Part shown: in pieces, positions 6,477 to 13,751 of the stretch
How the letters are laid out: every line of letters begins with the position of its first letter
How positions within the stretch are numbered: position 1 is the stretch's first letter
NCBI GenBank assembly: GCA_964392615.1
Contig: CAYMRB010000104.1
Coordinates: forward strand, 1 to 24,250
From: CAYMRB01 sp964392615
GTDB lineage: Bacteria; Planctomycetota; UBA8108
Length of the DNA stretch: 24,250 bases
Direction: 5' to 3'
The notes under the pieces: model-generated
Told to the model about the DNA's origin: nothing
What the model saw: only the letters and a program-made list of their open reading frames with translations
The model's database searches: none
Program-made: the position numbers and the translations under genes

Positions 6477-8122
6477 CAGTCGACCCTCAGCGTGTAGTTG
6501 GCGGCGTTCGGGTTGGCGACGTCGCTCGCGTCGATGAAGTACCCGCGGACCTCGATGATGTACCGGCCGGGGGCCAGGTTGGTGCTCGTGACCACCTCGC
6601 GCGAAGTCTCGGACGTGGAAGAGCCGATCAAGCTGTTGCGAGTGGTCAGAAGGAACAGGTCGAGATCGCCGGGCCTGCGGCCGTTCGATTGAATATCGAG
6701 TGTCACGCGCACCGTGCCGCCGAGCTGCAGATCGAGCCCGTACGTGCGGATCGAGTCGAAGCCGCGCGTTACGTTCGCGCCGGGGAGCGACGCGTCCACC
6801 CAACCGGGGATCGATTGTCCCCGCCGGATCGGGATCGGAAACAGGTCGCGGCCGGTCGCCGGGTTGTCCCGCTCGATCGGCGGATACGTCAGGTTCTGGT
6901 CCTCGGGCGAGACGAGAAGGTCTTGCAAGGCCGCAGTCGAAATCGCACCGCGCCGGACCAACTCGTCCAGGAGCGTCGTGATGTGGATCGCATCCGGAGT
7001 ATCGCGATACGACACGAGCGCCGCGAGGATCTCATCCGGCGACAGCGCGACCGCGTCGCGATCGACGTCGACCGGACCGTCCGCCGACCCGTCGACGAGA
7101 TCCCACAGGATCTCCATGATGCTCTGCTCGCTGCCGATGCCGGTCACGGCCTGCGCGACCGACTGCTCGAGGTCGTCGCAGTAGGCACAGCGCGTGTTGC
7201 CGCCGGCGTTGCCGATCGTGTCGATGTAGGTCGACGTGTTGCGCGCGACGCCGCTGTACCAGTTCGCGAGCGCCTCGTCGTACGCCAGGGTCGGCACCAA
7301 GTCCTCGCCGCCGTGCTGCCCGCCGGGCGATGTCGTCGCCGAGTGGTTGCGCGTGAGGAAGTGGTTGTACTCGTGCGCGAGGACGCTGTCGTCGAACTCG
7401 TCGGTGTCCGTGCGGTTCTCGGCGCCGGCGACGCCGCCGAGGACGGTGATCGAGTTCGTCCCGGAATCGAAGAAGCTCGTTCGCGGCTGGACGCCGTGCT
7501 CCCAGAGGACGGTCACGAGGTTCGGCACGATACCGGTCGCGTCGCGCCAGAGCTGAGCGCCGCGCTGCATGACGTCGATGATATTGAACGCGCCCGCGGC
7601 TCGGTCCGGGCCCGCGAGAGACGCGACCACGTCGACGCGCACGAGCGCGTCGTCAGCCACGGCAGCTTGCAGCCCCGAGACGACACCGTAGAGGGAGCGG
7701 TCCTTCGGGGCGCCGAGCGGGTTGTCCTCGACGCGGACGTAGTAGCCGGGATTCGGGGCGATCGCGTCCTCCGAGGTCGACACCACCATGACCTGGAAGC
7801 CGGCGGGAAACGTCCCACTGACGCCGTAGTTGCCATCGCCATCCGTCGTCGTTCGCACGAGCGTCTGCAGCGCGCCACCGACCTGCTGCACGATATCGAC
7901 GCGCACGAAGCGCGCTGGAACGAGGATGAAGTTGCCGTCGCTGCTGAGCCCGGCCGTGGTCGCGGCAGGCTTCTGAAACAAGACGGTACCGGTGACGCCC
8001 TGGTTGACGCCAGCCCCGGTCGGAAGCGTTCGGCTGCTGCCGCTCTTCTTGCACGACGGCGCGGTGGCACACGCCAGAACGCAGCACAAGGCGAGGATTC
8101 GGCTGATATTAGGGGTGCGCAC
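6476..8122 (-). CDS. Lipoprotein zinc metalloprotease (gluzincin-like) with PPC-type C-terminal domain
   Basis: The protein is 548 residues, read from a GTG at 8122. A signal peptide ends in APSC (Cys24), so the protein is probably lipid-anchored outside the cytoplasm. Residues about 42-112 resemble a carboxypeptidase-regulatory-like beta-sandwich (VTGTVLFQ, TTTDGDGNYGVSGTF). The catalytic zinc motif is HEYNH at 250-254, and a downstream glutamate in YDEALANWYSG (Glu283) fits the third zinc ligand of gluzincins. A CAYC pair lies at 312-315. The last 90 or so residues (VTLDIQ, GDLDLFLL, LAPGRYIIEVRGY, NYTLRVD) match a bacterial pre-peptidase C-terminal (PPC) domain. It probably cleaves external or periplasmic protein; the substrate is unknown. 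No clear Shine-Dalgarno precedes the GTG. The gene overlaps the following small lipoprotein gene. Confidence 0.82.
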   Translation of the reverse strand: MRTPNISRILALCCVLACATAPSCKKSGSSRTLPTGAGVNQGVTGTVLFQKPAATTAGLSSDGNFILVPARFVRVDIVQQVGGALQTLVRTTTDGDGNYGVSGTFPAGFQVMVVSTSEDAIAPNPGYYVRVEDNPLGAPKDRSLYGVVSGLQAAVADDALVRVDVVASLAGPDRAAGAFNIIDVMQRGAQLWRDATGIVPNLVTVLWEHGVQPRTSFFDSGTNSITVLGGVAGAENRTDTDEFDDSVLAHEYNHFLTRNHSATTSPGGQHGGEDLVPTLAYDEALANWYSGVARNTSTYIDTIGNAGGNTRCAYCDDLEQSVAQAVTGIGSEQSIMEILWDLVDGSADGPVDVDRDAVALSPDEILAALVSYRDTPDAIHITTLLDELVRRGAISTAALQDLLVSPEDQNLTYPPIERDNPATGRDLFPIPIRRGQSIPGWVDASLPGANVTRGFDSIRTYGLDLQLGGTVRVTLDIQSNGRRPGDLDLFLLTTRNSLIGSSTSETSREVVTSTNLAPGRYIIEVRGYFIDASDVANPNAANYTLRVD

Positions 8123-8182
8123 GGGTAACTTCGCGGGCTGTTGGGGTTGAGGCGAAGCACCCAGTATACGGGGTCGATACGG

Positions 8183-9925
8183 CTACTTGAACTGCTGGAA
8201 CTGGCCGGTCTTCAGCTTGCGCCAGTACGTCTGTAGATCGCGGCGGACGACGCCACTCAAGAGCAGGCAGCCGAGGAGGTTCGGGAATGCCATGCCGAGA
8301 ATCATCATGTCGGAGAAGTCGATGACATTGCCGAGCTTGATGACCGCGCCGATCCACACGAACGCCAGGAAGATGATCTTGTACAGGACCGCGCTACGCG
8401 CGCCGAAGATCCACGTGAAGCAGCGCTCGCCGTAGTACGACCAGGAGATCATCGTCGAGTACGCGAAGAACACGGTCGCGACCGCGAGGATCCACGGGAA
8501 CACGGCGCCCGCGCTGCTGAACGCCTCGGACGTAATCTGGGCACCGGCGGGCTTGGCTGCGCCGACGTAGGGCTCGTAGGCACCGGTCACGACGAGGACG
8601 AGACCCGTCATCGAACAGACGACGACCGTGTCGATGAACGGCTCGAGCAGCGCGACCAGACCCTCGCGGACCGGCTCCTCGGTCTTCGCGGCAGAGTGCG
8701 CGATCGCCGCCGAGCCGACGCCCGCCTCGTTCGAGAACGCCGCGCGACGCACGCCGCGGATCAGCACGCCGAGGAAGCCGCCGACCACCGCCTCGTTGCC
8801 GAACGCTTGCCGGAAGATGAGGCCGATCGCGTCGTCGATGCGATCGAAGTTCATGCCGAGGATGATCAGCGCGCTCGCGACGTAGAGGCCGCACATCAGC
8901 GGCACGATCCTGCCGGCCGTCGCCGCGATGCGCCGCATGCCGCCGAGGATCACCAGGCCGACGAGGGTGGCAAGCGTGAAGCCGTAGATGATCGGTCCGT
9001 AGGTGCCGACCCAATCGTTCACCTTGTCGGGATCGACGGCGCTGCGGATGGCCTCCCAGGACTGATTCGCCTGGAACATATTGCCGCCGCCGAGCGAGCC
9101 GCCAACGCAGAGGATCGCGAAGACGACCGCGAGGAAGCCGCCGAGGGGCCGGCCGATGCCGAACAGGCCCAGGTCGGAGAGACCGCGGTACAGATAGCGC
9201 ATCGGGCCGCCGGACACATTGCCGGCCGAGTCGACCTGGCGGTACTTCTGTCCCAGCGTGCACTCGACGAACTTGCTCGTCATGCTGAAGAGCGCCGAGA
9301 CGACCATCCAGAACACCGCACCCGGACCGCCGACCGCGACCGCCACCGCGACGCCGGCGATGTTCCCGAGGCCGACCGTCGCCGACAGCGCCGCCGACAG
9401 CGCCTGGAAGTGGCTCACCTCGCCGGTGTCGTTCGGGTTGTCGTACTTGCCCCGCACGACGTTGATCGCGTGGATGAAGCCGCCGATGTTGATGAACCGC
9501 ATGCGGATCGTGAAGAACACGGCTCCGAATATCAGCCACAGCACGACGAGAGGGATAGCGGGAAGGCCCCACTCCTTCGTCTTCTCCGCGCCGACGATCG
9601 CCTTGACGGGATCCCAGAAGAGCACCGCCTCCATCCGCTTGACGATGCCCCCGGCCTGCTCGTCAACGGTCTCGGCGAGGGCGACCAGAGGGCCCTTGTC
9701 CTCTTCCGCAGCGCCGGTCTTCGCAGCGTCGTCCTTCGCAGGCTCCGCCGCATTCGGCTGCGGTGCCGCTGTGTCAGGACCCGCTCCCGCCTCGGCAGCC
9801 GGCTTCGCAGCGGGCGAATCGCCCGCGGCCGCATCCTGAGCGTTGACGATCGGCCCCGTCGCCAGCGCGACGAGGATCCACAGCGTCCATGGCCGCCATC
9901 TCGCGCGGCTCAGCACGTCGTTCAT
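8183..9925 (-). CDS. Sodium:alanine/amino-acid symporter (AGCS family) with exported N-terminal extension
   Basis: The protein is 580 residues. From about residue 120 it is a clear AGCS-family sodium-coupled amino-acid carrier, with SATVGLGNIAGVAVAVAVGG (181-200) followed by the family signature GGPGAVFWM (199-207). Later helices include GGMRRIAATAGRIVPLMCGLY, the conserved AAFSNEAGVGSAAIAHSAA and EPFIDTVVVCSMTGLVLV. Family members import alanine, glycine or glutamine with Na+. Unusually, about 118 residues precede the transporter. They begin with a signal-peptide-like segment (RWRPWTLWILVALATGPIVNAQ, about 10-30) and continue with an Ala/Pro/Glu/Lys-rich linker (31-78). A short segment (PLVALAETVDEQAGGIVKRMEAVLF) leads into the first helix. 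An AGAGGG stretch lies about 12 bases before the ATG. The gene follows the helicase by 68 bases. Confidence 0.93.
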   Translation of the reverse strand: MNDVLSRARWRPWTLWILVALATGPIVNAQDAAAGDSPAAKPAAEAGAGPDTAAPQPNAAEPAKDDAAKTGAAEEDKGPLVALAETVDEQAGGIVKRMEAVLFWDPVKAIVGAEKTKEWGLPAIPLVVLWLIFGAVFFTIRMRFINIGGFIHAINVVRGKYDNPNDTGEVSHFQALSAALSATVGLGNIAGVAVAVAVGGPGAVFWMVVSALFSMTSKFVECTLGQKYRQVDSAGNVSGGPMRYLYRGLSDLGLFGIGRPLGGFLAVVFAILCVGGSLGGGNMFQANQSWEAIRSAVDPDKVNDWVGTYGPIIYGFTLATLVGLVILGGMRRIAATAGRIVPLMCGLYVASALIILGMNFDRIDDAIGLIFRQAFGNEAVVGGFLGVLIRGVRRAAFSNEAGVGSAAIAHSAAKTEEPVREGLVALLEPFIDTVVVCSMTGLVLVVTGAYEPYVGAAKPAGAQITSEAFSSAGAVFPWILAVATVFFAYSTMISWSYYGERCFTWIFGARSAVLYKIIFLAFVWIGAVIKLGNVIDFSDMMILGMAFPNLLGCLLLSGVVRRDLQTYWRKLKTGQFQQFK

Positions 9926-9993
9926 CTAGAGAAAACCCTCTTGCGCGCCGTCAGCGACGCGTCTCTGTCGCCAATCCCGTCTCGTCGACCCGC

Positions 9994-12162
9994 TCAATCG
10001 CCGGCGCCACCTCCGGAGCTGTTGCCGGCCCCTCCGCCATCCCCACCGTCCCCGCCGCGCCTCCGGCGCCGCGACCGCCGCCGGCGGCTACTGGCCCCGC
10101 GACCGCCGCTCTTCTTCGCGTCCCCGTCCGCGGGCTTGCCGTCTGCCGAGCTGCGACGCGAACGCCCCCCGCCGCTTCCGGAGCTCCCCCCGCTCGAGCC
10201 GCGGCGACCGCCGCCCTTCGACGCCTTCTTCGATCGCGACGACCGCTTCTTCGCCGAACCGCCGGAGGCCCCGCCAGAGGAACCGGACGACGATCGGCGC
10301 CCGCCGCTGCGACCGCGGCGCGGCTGCTCGATCGGCTCGGCGCGTTCGAGCACCGAGTGATCGACATCGAAGTAGTCGGTCTTCAGGTATGCGTCGTCGA
10401 CGTCGACGAGCTGCACCTTCGGCGGACGCTCGCGCGGCTTGCGCGCCGCGACCTCCGAACGCCATTGGTCGAGGGCCTCTTGCGTCTCCTCGGCAGCGAG
10501 CGGTGGTCCCTCATCCGGATGGGGCTCGCGGGAACGCCCGCCGCCGGTGCTCGCGGCCGGTCGCTTGTCGCGACTGTCACGGCCTTCCCCACCTCGACGC
10601 CTCGAGCGACGTCGGCGGCCGCGGCCGCGCCCCTCGTCATCCTTGCTCGACGATTCGCCGCCGCCTCCCTCGCTGCCGCTCGCCGTCTTCGCGCCGGCCT
10701 CGCCATCACGACGCTCGTCGCGAGAGCGGCCCTCCTCGCGCCGCGAGTTCCGACTGCGACCACCCCGACTGCCGCGTCGCCGACCGCCGCCTTCCTCGCG
10801 CTCGCGTCCGCCTCGTTCGCGACCCCGACCGCCCCGGCGGCCGCGACCGCCCCGACGCGAGTCGTCGTCGTCCGACTTCCCGAAGCGTTCCGGGCCGACG
10901 AGCTCGATCTCGAAGCCCGTCTCCTTCATCACCTGGCGCCATTGGCGCCATTCCTTCGATGCGACGAACGTCAGCGCGATGCCGGTATTGCTCGCGCGTC
11001 CCGTCCGGCCGATGCGATGGACGTAGCCCTCGCACTCGTCGGGGACCTCGAAGTTGATCACGCGAGAGACCGACTCGATATCGAGACCGCGAGACGCGAC
11101 GTCGGTCGCGACGAGCGTCTTGATATCGCCGGATCGGAACGAGTCGAGGATGCGGAACCGCACGTCCTGCTCCTGGTCGCCGTGCAGCGCGCCAGCGCTG
11201 TAGCCATGACCCCAGAGCATGCGGTCGAGGTCGATCGCCTGTCGCCGCGTGTTGCAGAAGACGATCGCCGTATCGTCGGGATGCTCGTCGAGGATCTTCT
11301 GCAGCTCCCGGAACTTGTGCGGGTAGTTGACCTGCATGTAGATCTGTCGAATATCCGTCGTCGTCGACAGGCCCCTGGATGTCGAGAAGTGCTGCGGATC
11401 CCGCATGTATCTCTTGAGAATCTTGCCGACACCGGCCGGAATCGTCGCTGAGAAGAGCAGCGTCTGCCGCTCCTCGGGAATGCGATCGAGAATGGCGCCG
11501 ACCTCGTCGATGAACCCCATGTCGAGCATGCGGTCCGCCTCGTCGAGCACCACGGTCTCGCACCAACCGAGCGACAGGGTGCGCTGCTTGAGGAAATCGA
11601 GCACGCGGCCGGGAGTGCCGACCGCGAGCTGCGAGCCGCGGCGTAGGATCTCGATCTGCTCGCTCGCGTGCACGCCGCCCACGAGCAGCGCGACGCCGAG
11701 ACCGCGCCCCTTGCCGAGTTGCTCGAGCACCTCGGCAACCTGTTGCGCGAGCTCGCGCGTCGGCGTCAGGACCATTGCCTGGACCGCGACACGCTGCGTG
11801 TCGATCCTGCCGACGAGAGGCGCGCCGAAGCCGATCGTCTTGCCGGTGCCGGTCTCCGCCTTGCCGACGACATCGACCCCGTCGAGGATCGGGCCGATGA
11901 CCTTCTCCTGGATCGGCGTGCACGAGCGGATGCTCATCGTATCGAGCGCCTCGAGCACGTCGGGTGCGAGCTCGAACTCCGCGAAAGGCCGCCCCGGGCT
12001 CGTCGCAGCGTCTGTCGCCGTGTCGACCTTCTCCGCCTCCTGAGGCGCCGCGTCGACCTTCTCCGCCTCCTGAGGCGCCGCGTCGACCTTCTCCGCCTCC
12101 TGAGTCGCCGCGTCTCCCGCTATCTCCTCTGGCGCTTGCGACGTCGTATCATCTGTCTTCAT
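9994..12162 (-). CDS. DEAD-box ATP-dependent RNA helicase with a very long Arg/Gly/Ser-rich tail
   Basis: The protein is 722 residues and all canonical motifs are present. These are the Q-motif region (about 60-85), motif I AETGTGKT (102-109), Ia PTRELAQQ (134-141), Ib GTPGR (182-186), II DEAD (207-210), III SAT (238-240), IV AIVFCNTRR, V TDVASRGLD and VI HRIGRTGR (382-389). The core resembles RhlE/DeaD-type bacterial helicases, which unwind structured RNA in ribosome assembly and mRNA turnover. The N-terminal 50 residues carry three near-identical decapeptides around QEAEKVD. From about residue 430 to the end the protein is low complexity: RGG/RGR-rich, then Ser/Arg/Lys/Gly-rich. A short ordered-looking acidic and aromatic island (VQLVDVDDAYLKTDYFDVD) interrupts it. 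The tail is about 290 residues, far longer than in most bacterial homologues, and probably binds RNA non-specifically. No clear Shine-Dalgarno precedes the ATG. Confidence 0.95.
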   Translation of the reverse strand: MKTDDTTSQAPEEIAGDAATQEAEKVDAAPQEAEKVDAAPQEAEKVDTATDAATSPGRPFAEFELAPDVLEALDTMSIRSCTPIQEKVIGPILDGVDVVGKAETGTGKTIGFGAPLVGRIDTQRVAVQAMVLTPTRELAQQVAEVLEQLGKGRGLGVALLVGGVHASEQIEILRRGSQLAVGTPGRVLDFLKQRTLSLGWCETVVLDEADRMLDMGFIDEVGAILDRIPEERQTLLFSATIPAGVGKILKRYMRDPQHFSTSRGLSTTTDIRQIYMQVNYPHKFRELQKILDEHPDDTAIVFCNTRRQAIDLDRMLWGHGYSAGALHGDQEQDVRFRILDSFRSGDIKTLVATDVASRGLDIESVSRVINFEVPDECEGYVHRIGRTGRASNTGIALTFVASKEWRQWRQVMKETGFEIELVGPERFGKSDDDDSRRGGRGRRGGRGRERGGREREEGGGRRRGSRGGRSRNSRREEGRSRDERRDGEAGAKTASGSEGGGGESSSKDDEGRGRGRRRRSRRRGGEGRDSRDKRPAASTGGGRSREPHPDEGPPLAAEETQEALDQWRSEVAARKPRERPPKVQLVDVDDAYLKTDYFDVDHSVLERAEPIEQPRRGRSGGRRSSSGSSGGASGGSAKKRSSRSKKASKGGGRRGSSGGSSGSGGGRSRRSSADGKPADGDAKKSGGRGASSRRRRSRRRRRGGDGGDGGGAGNSSGGGAGD
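12022..12111 (-). repeat. Three 30-bp in-frame tandem repeats in the helicase N-terminus
   Basis: Units lie at 12022-12051, 12052-12081 and 12082-12111. The first two are identical and the third differs at base 12105. Each encodes ten residues of the QEAEKVDAAP type, giving an acidic linker ahead of the helicase core. Copy number is likely to vary between strains. Confidence 0.95.
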
Positions 12163-12227
12163 ATCGTACGCGAGAGGCCGTCACCTCGTTGCGCGGTCGG
12201 CTCGCGGGATCTCCGCGATACGCCGCA

Positions 12228-13211
12228 TCACAGCTCGTCATCCGCTTCGGGATCGGGCTGGTCGAGGTCCGGCTCGTTACTCCTGCTCCGCTTTTTCTTC
12301 TGTCCCGTCGTCTCGTCGCCTTTGCCCTTGGCGCCCTTCTCTCCGGCGCCGCCGGCCTCCTTCGGGACGCGTAGCTTCTTCGCGTCCCGCAAGCGAGCGA
12401 TTTCCTTCTCGGCCCATTCGCGAGGAAACTTCCCGGTGATGCGCAGGTCCGAGACGAGGAACGATACCTTGTCAAAAACGAGGCCGATCTTGCCCTTCGA
12501 AGGGTCCTTGATCCCTTCGAGAGCGACGACCTCGACCATCTTGTACTTGTCCTTCTCGCGGTCCTCGACGACGCCCATGCGGATCGTCATCTTGTCGCCG
12601 CGATATTCGATCGACACCGGAACTCCGGGGCTCTTCTGGTCGAACCACGCGCTCGGTGCACCGGAGAATTGCGCCTTGCTCGTCTTCGCTTGAGCGCGCT
12701 TGGCACCGGTGACCGAGAGGTCCTGGAAGAACCGCGTCCGTATATAACTCTTGCCCGTCCGGTTGAAGCTCAGGTCGAGCTTCGCCCCGGACGCCAGTCT
12801 GGGCGCTCGCAGGCGGAAGCTCATCGTGTAGTCGTTCGCCAGCTCGAACTTCGACAGCGCCGTCCCCCCACCGGTCGTCACGAACGAGAACTCCCCCTTG
12901 TGGCCATCGATGAGGACCTTCCGGTAAACCGGACTCTTGAGCTCGGTCGGATCGGACAGGATCTGACCGCGACCGCGCGGCTTGCACGCGAAGCCCTTCT
13001 CGAAGTGACCGGTGTGGAACGTCAGGGTGAAACGATCGTTCTTCTCGAGCTTCAAGTGCCCGCCGAACAGGGCCGACGCGTTCGCCTCGACGAGGCGATC
13101 GAACGCCGGATCGGCGGCGATGGACGGCGAGATGGCGGCCGACGCGCCGAGAAGCGCGACAGCGGCGAGCGCTGCAGTGACGTTGGTGCGGATCGAGGGG
13201 CTGTTGATCAT
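12228..13211 (-). CDS. Exported beta-rich protein, possibly DUF1080/concanavalin-like, with charged tail
   Basis: The protein is 327 residues. An N-terminal signal peptide (about 1-33, ending ISPSIAA before DPAFDR) indicates export. The mature part is rich in short beta-strand patterns (FTLTFHTGHFEKGF, GEFSFVTTGG, YTMSFRLRAP, LDLSFNRTGKSY). It closes with KGKIGLVFDKVSFLVSDLRITG, which resembles the final strands of 3-keto-disaccharide hydrolase (DUF1080) or other concanavalin-fold domains abundant in planctomycetes. I regard this as plausible rather than proven, since no catalytic residues can be assigned. From about residue 270 the protein becomes a Lys/Glu/Gly-rich helix and then an Asp/Glu-rich acidic end. 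The start is supported by GGGAG about eight bases upstream. The gene lies 65 bases upstream of the helicase in the same direction. Confidence 0.75.
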   Translation of the reverse strand: MINSPSIRTNVTAALAAVALLGASAAISPSIAADPAFDRLVEANASALFGGHLKLEKNDRFTLTFHTGHFEKGFACKPRGRGQILSDPTELKSPVYRKVLIDGHKGEFSFVTTGGGTALSKFELANDYTMSFRLRAPRLASGAKLDLSFNRTGKSYIRTRFFQDLSVTGAKRAQAKTSKAQFSGAPSAWFDQKSPGVPVSIEYRGDKMTIRMGVVEDREKDKYKMVEVVALEGIKDPSKGKIGLVFDKVSFLVSDLRITGKFPREWAEKEIARLRDAKKLRVPKEAGGAGEKGAKGKGDETTGQKKKRSRSNEPDLDQPDPEADDEL

Positions 13212-13340
13212 GGTGCGGCTCCCGCGTCGTGACCCGACCGCCCTCGAGCGACCGGGTACGGGGCGTGCATTGTATCCGAGCGCCGTGACGATACCAGCGA
13301 ATACTCCGTAAGCCCTTTCATGCCAAACATTTCGAGATTC

Positions 13341-13751
13341 TCAGCCGGTGGTTCGCCAGGGCTTGGGGCGGCCGTCCGCGTCGAGCGCGACGTAGACGAC
13401 GGTCGACGAGCTGATCTGGCGCAGCCGGTTCCCGGAGGCGCTCGATGACGACCGCACGACGACGCGGCACTCCATCGACAGCGACGTGCGGCCCTCGCGC
13501 AGGGTCCGGCACCAGACCTCGACGACGTCGCCGAGGCAGCCCGGCGCATCGAACACGATCTCGCCGAACGTCTTCGTGACGAGCCTCTCGGTGCCCATGA
13601 TCTGCATCGCCACCATCGCGGCGCCCTCGTCGATCCAGCTCATCAGCTGGCCTCCGAACAGGCGGCCCGCCGCGTTGAGGTCCGGATACATGACGAGCTG
13701 GCGCGTGGCGAGCGTGTAGCCGTCCAGATCGGGGGTGCTCATGGTCGACAT
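13341..13751 (-). CDS. Acyl-CoA thioesterase, hotdog fold (YciA/ACOT-like)
   Basis: The protein is 136 residues from the ATG at 13751. It matches the single-domain hotdog thioesterases. DLNAAGRLFGGQLMSWIDEGAA (24-45) contains the helix-start Asn26, the GG pair (33-34) and the catalytic-type Asp41. VTKTFGEIVFDAPGCLGDVVEVW gives the following beta-strands. These enzymes hydrolyse acyl-CoA thioesters to free acid and CoA in the cytoplasm. A second ATG at 13742 forms an exact ATGA overlap with the stop of the C25 peptidase gene and would give a protein three residues shorter. Either start implies coupling to that gene. A longer open frame upstream is only a shadow of the peptidase gene. Metabolic link to the peptidase is unclear. 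Confidence 0.9.
   Translation of the reverse strand: MSTMSTPDLDGYTLATRQLVMYPDLNAAGRLFGGQLMSWIDEGAAMVAMQIMGTERLVTKTFGEIVFDAPGCLGDVVEVWCRTLREGRTSLSMECRVVVRSSSSASGNRLRQISSSTVVYVALDADGRPKPWRTTG

Noticed and set aside
6401..8128. 575-residue plus-strand open frame
   Set aside because: It mirrors the metalloprotease gene, which has a lipobox, HEYNH and a PPC domain. The plus-strand product is Arg/Asp/Val-rich without a fold.
8696..10360. 554-residue plus-strand open frame
   Set aside because: It is antisense to the AGCS symporter and the helicase tail. Its composition (His/Arg/Asp, then Pro/Arg runs) is a shadow.
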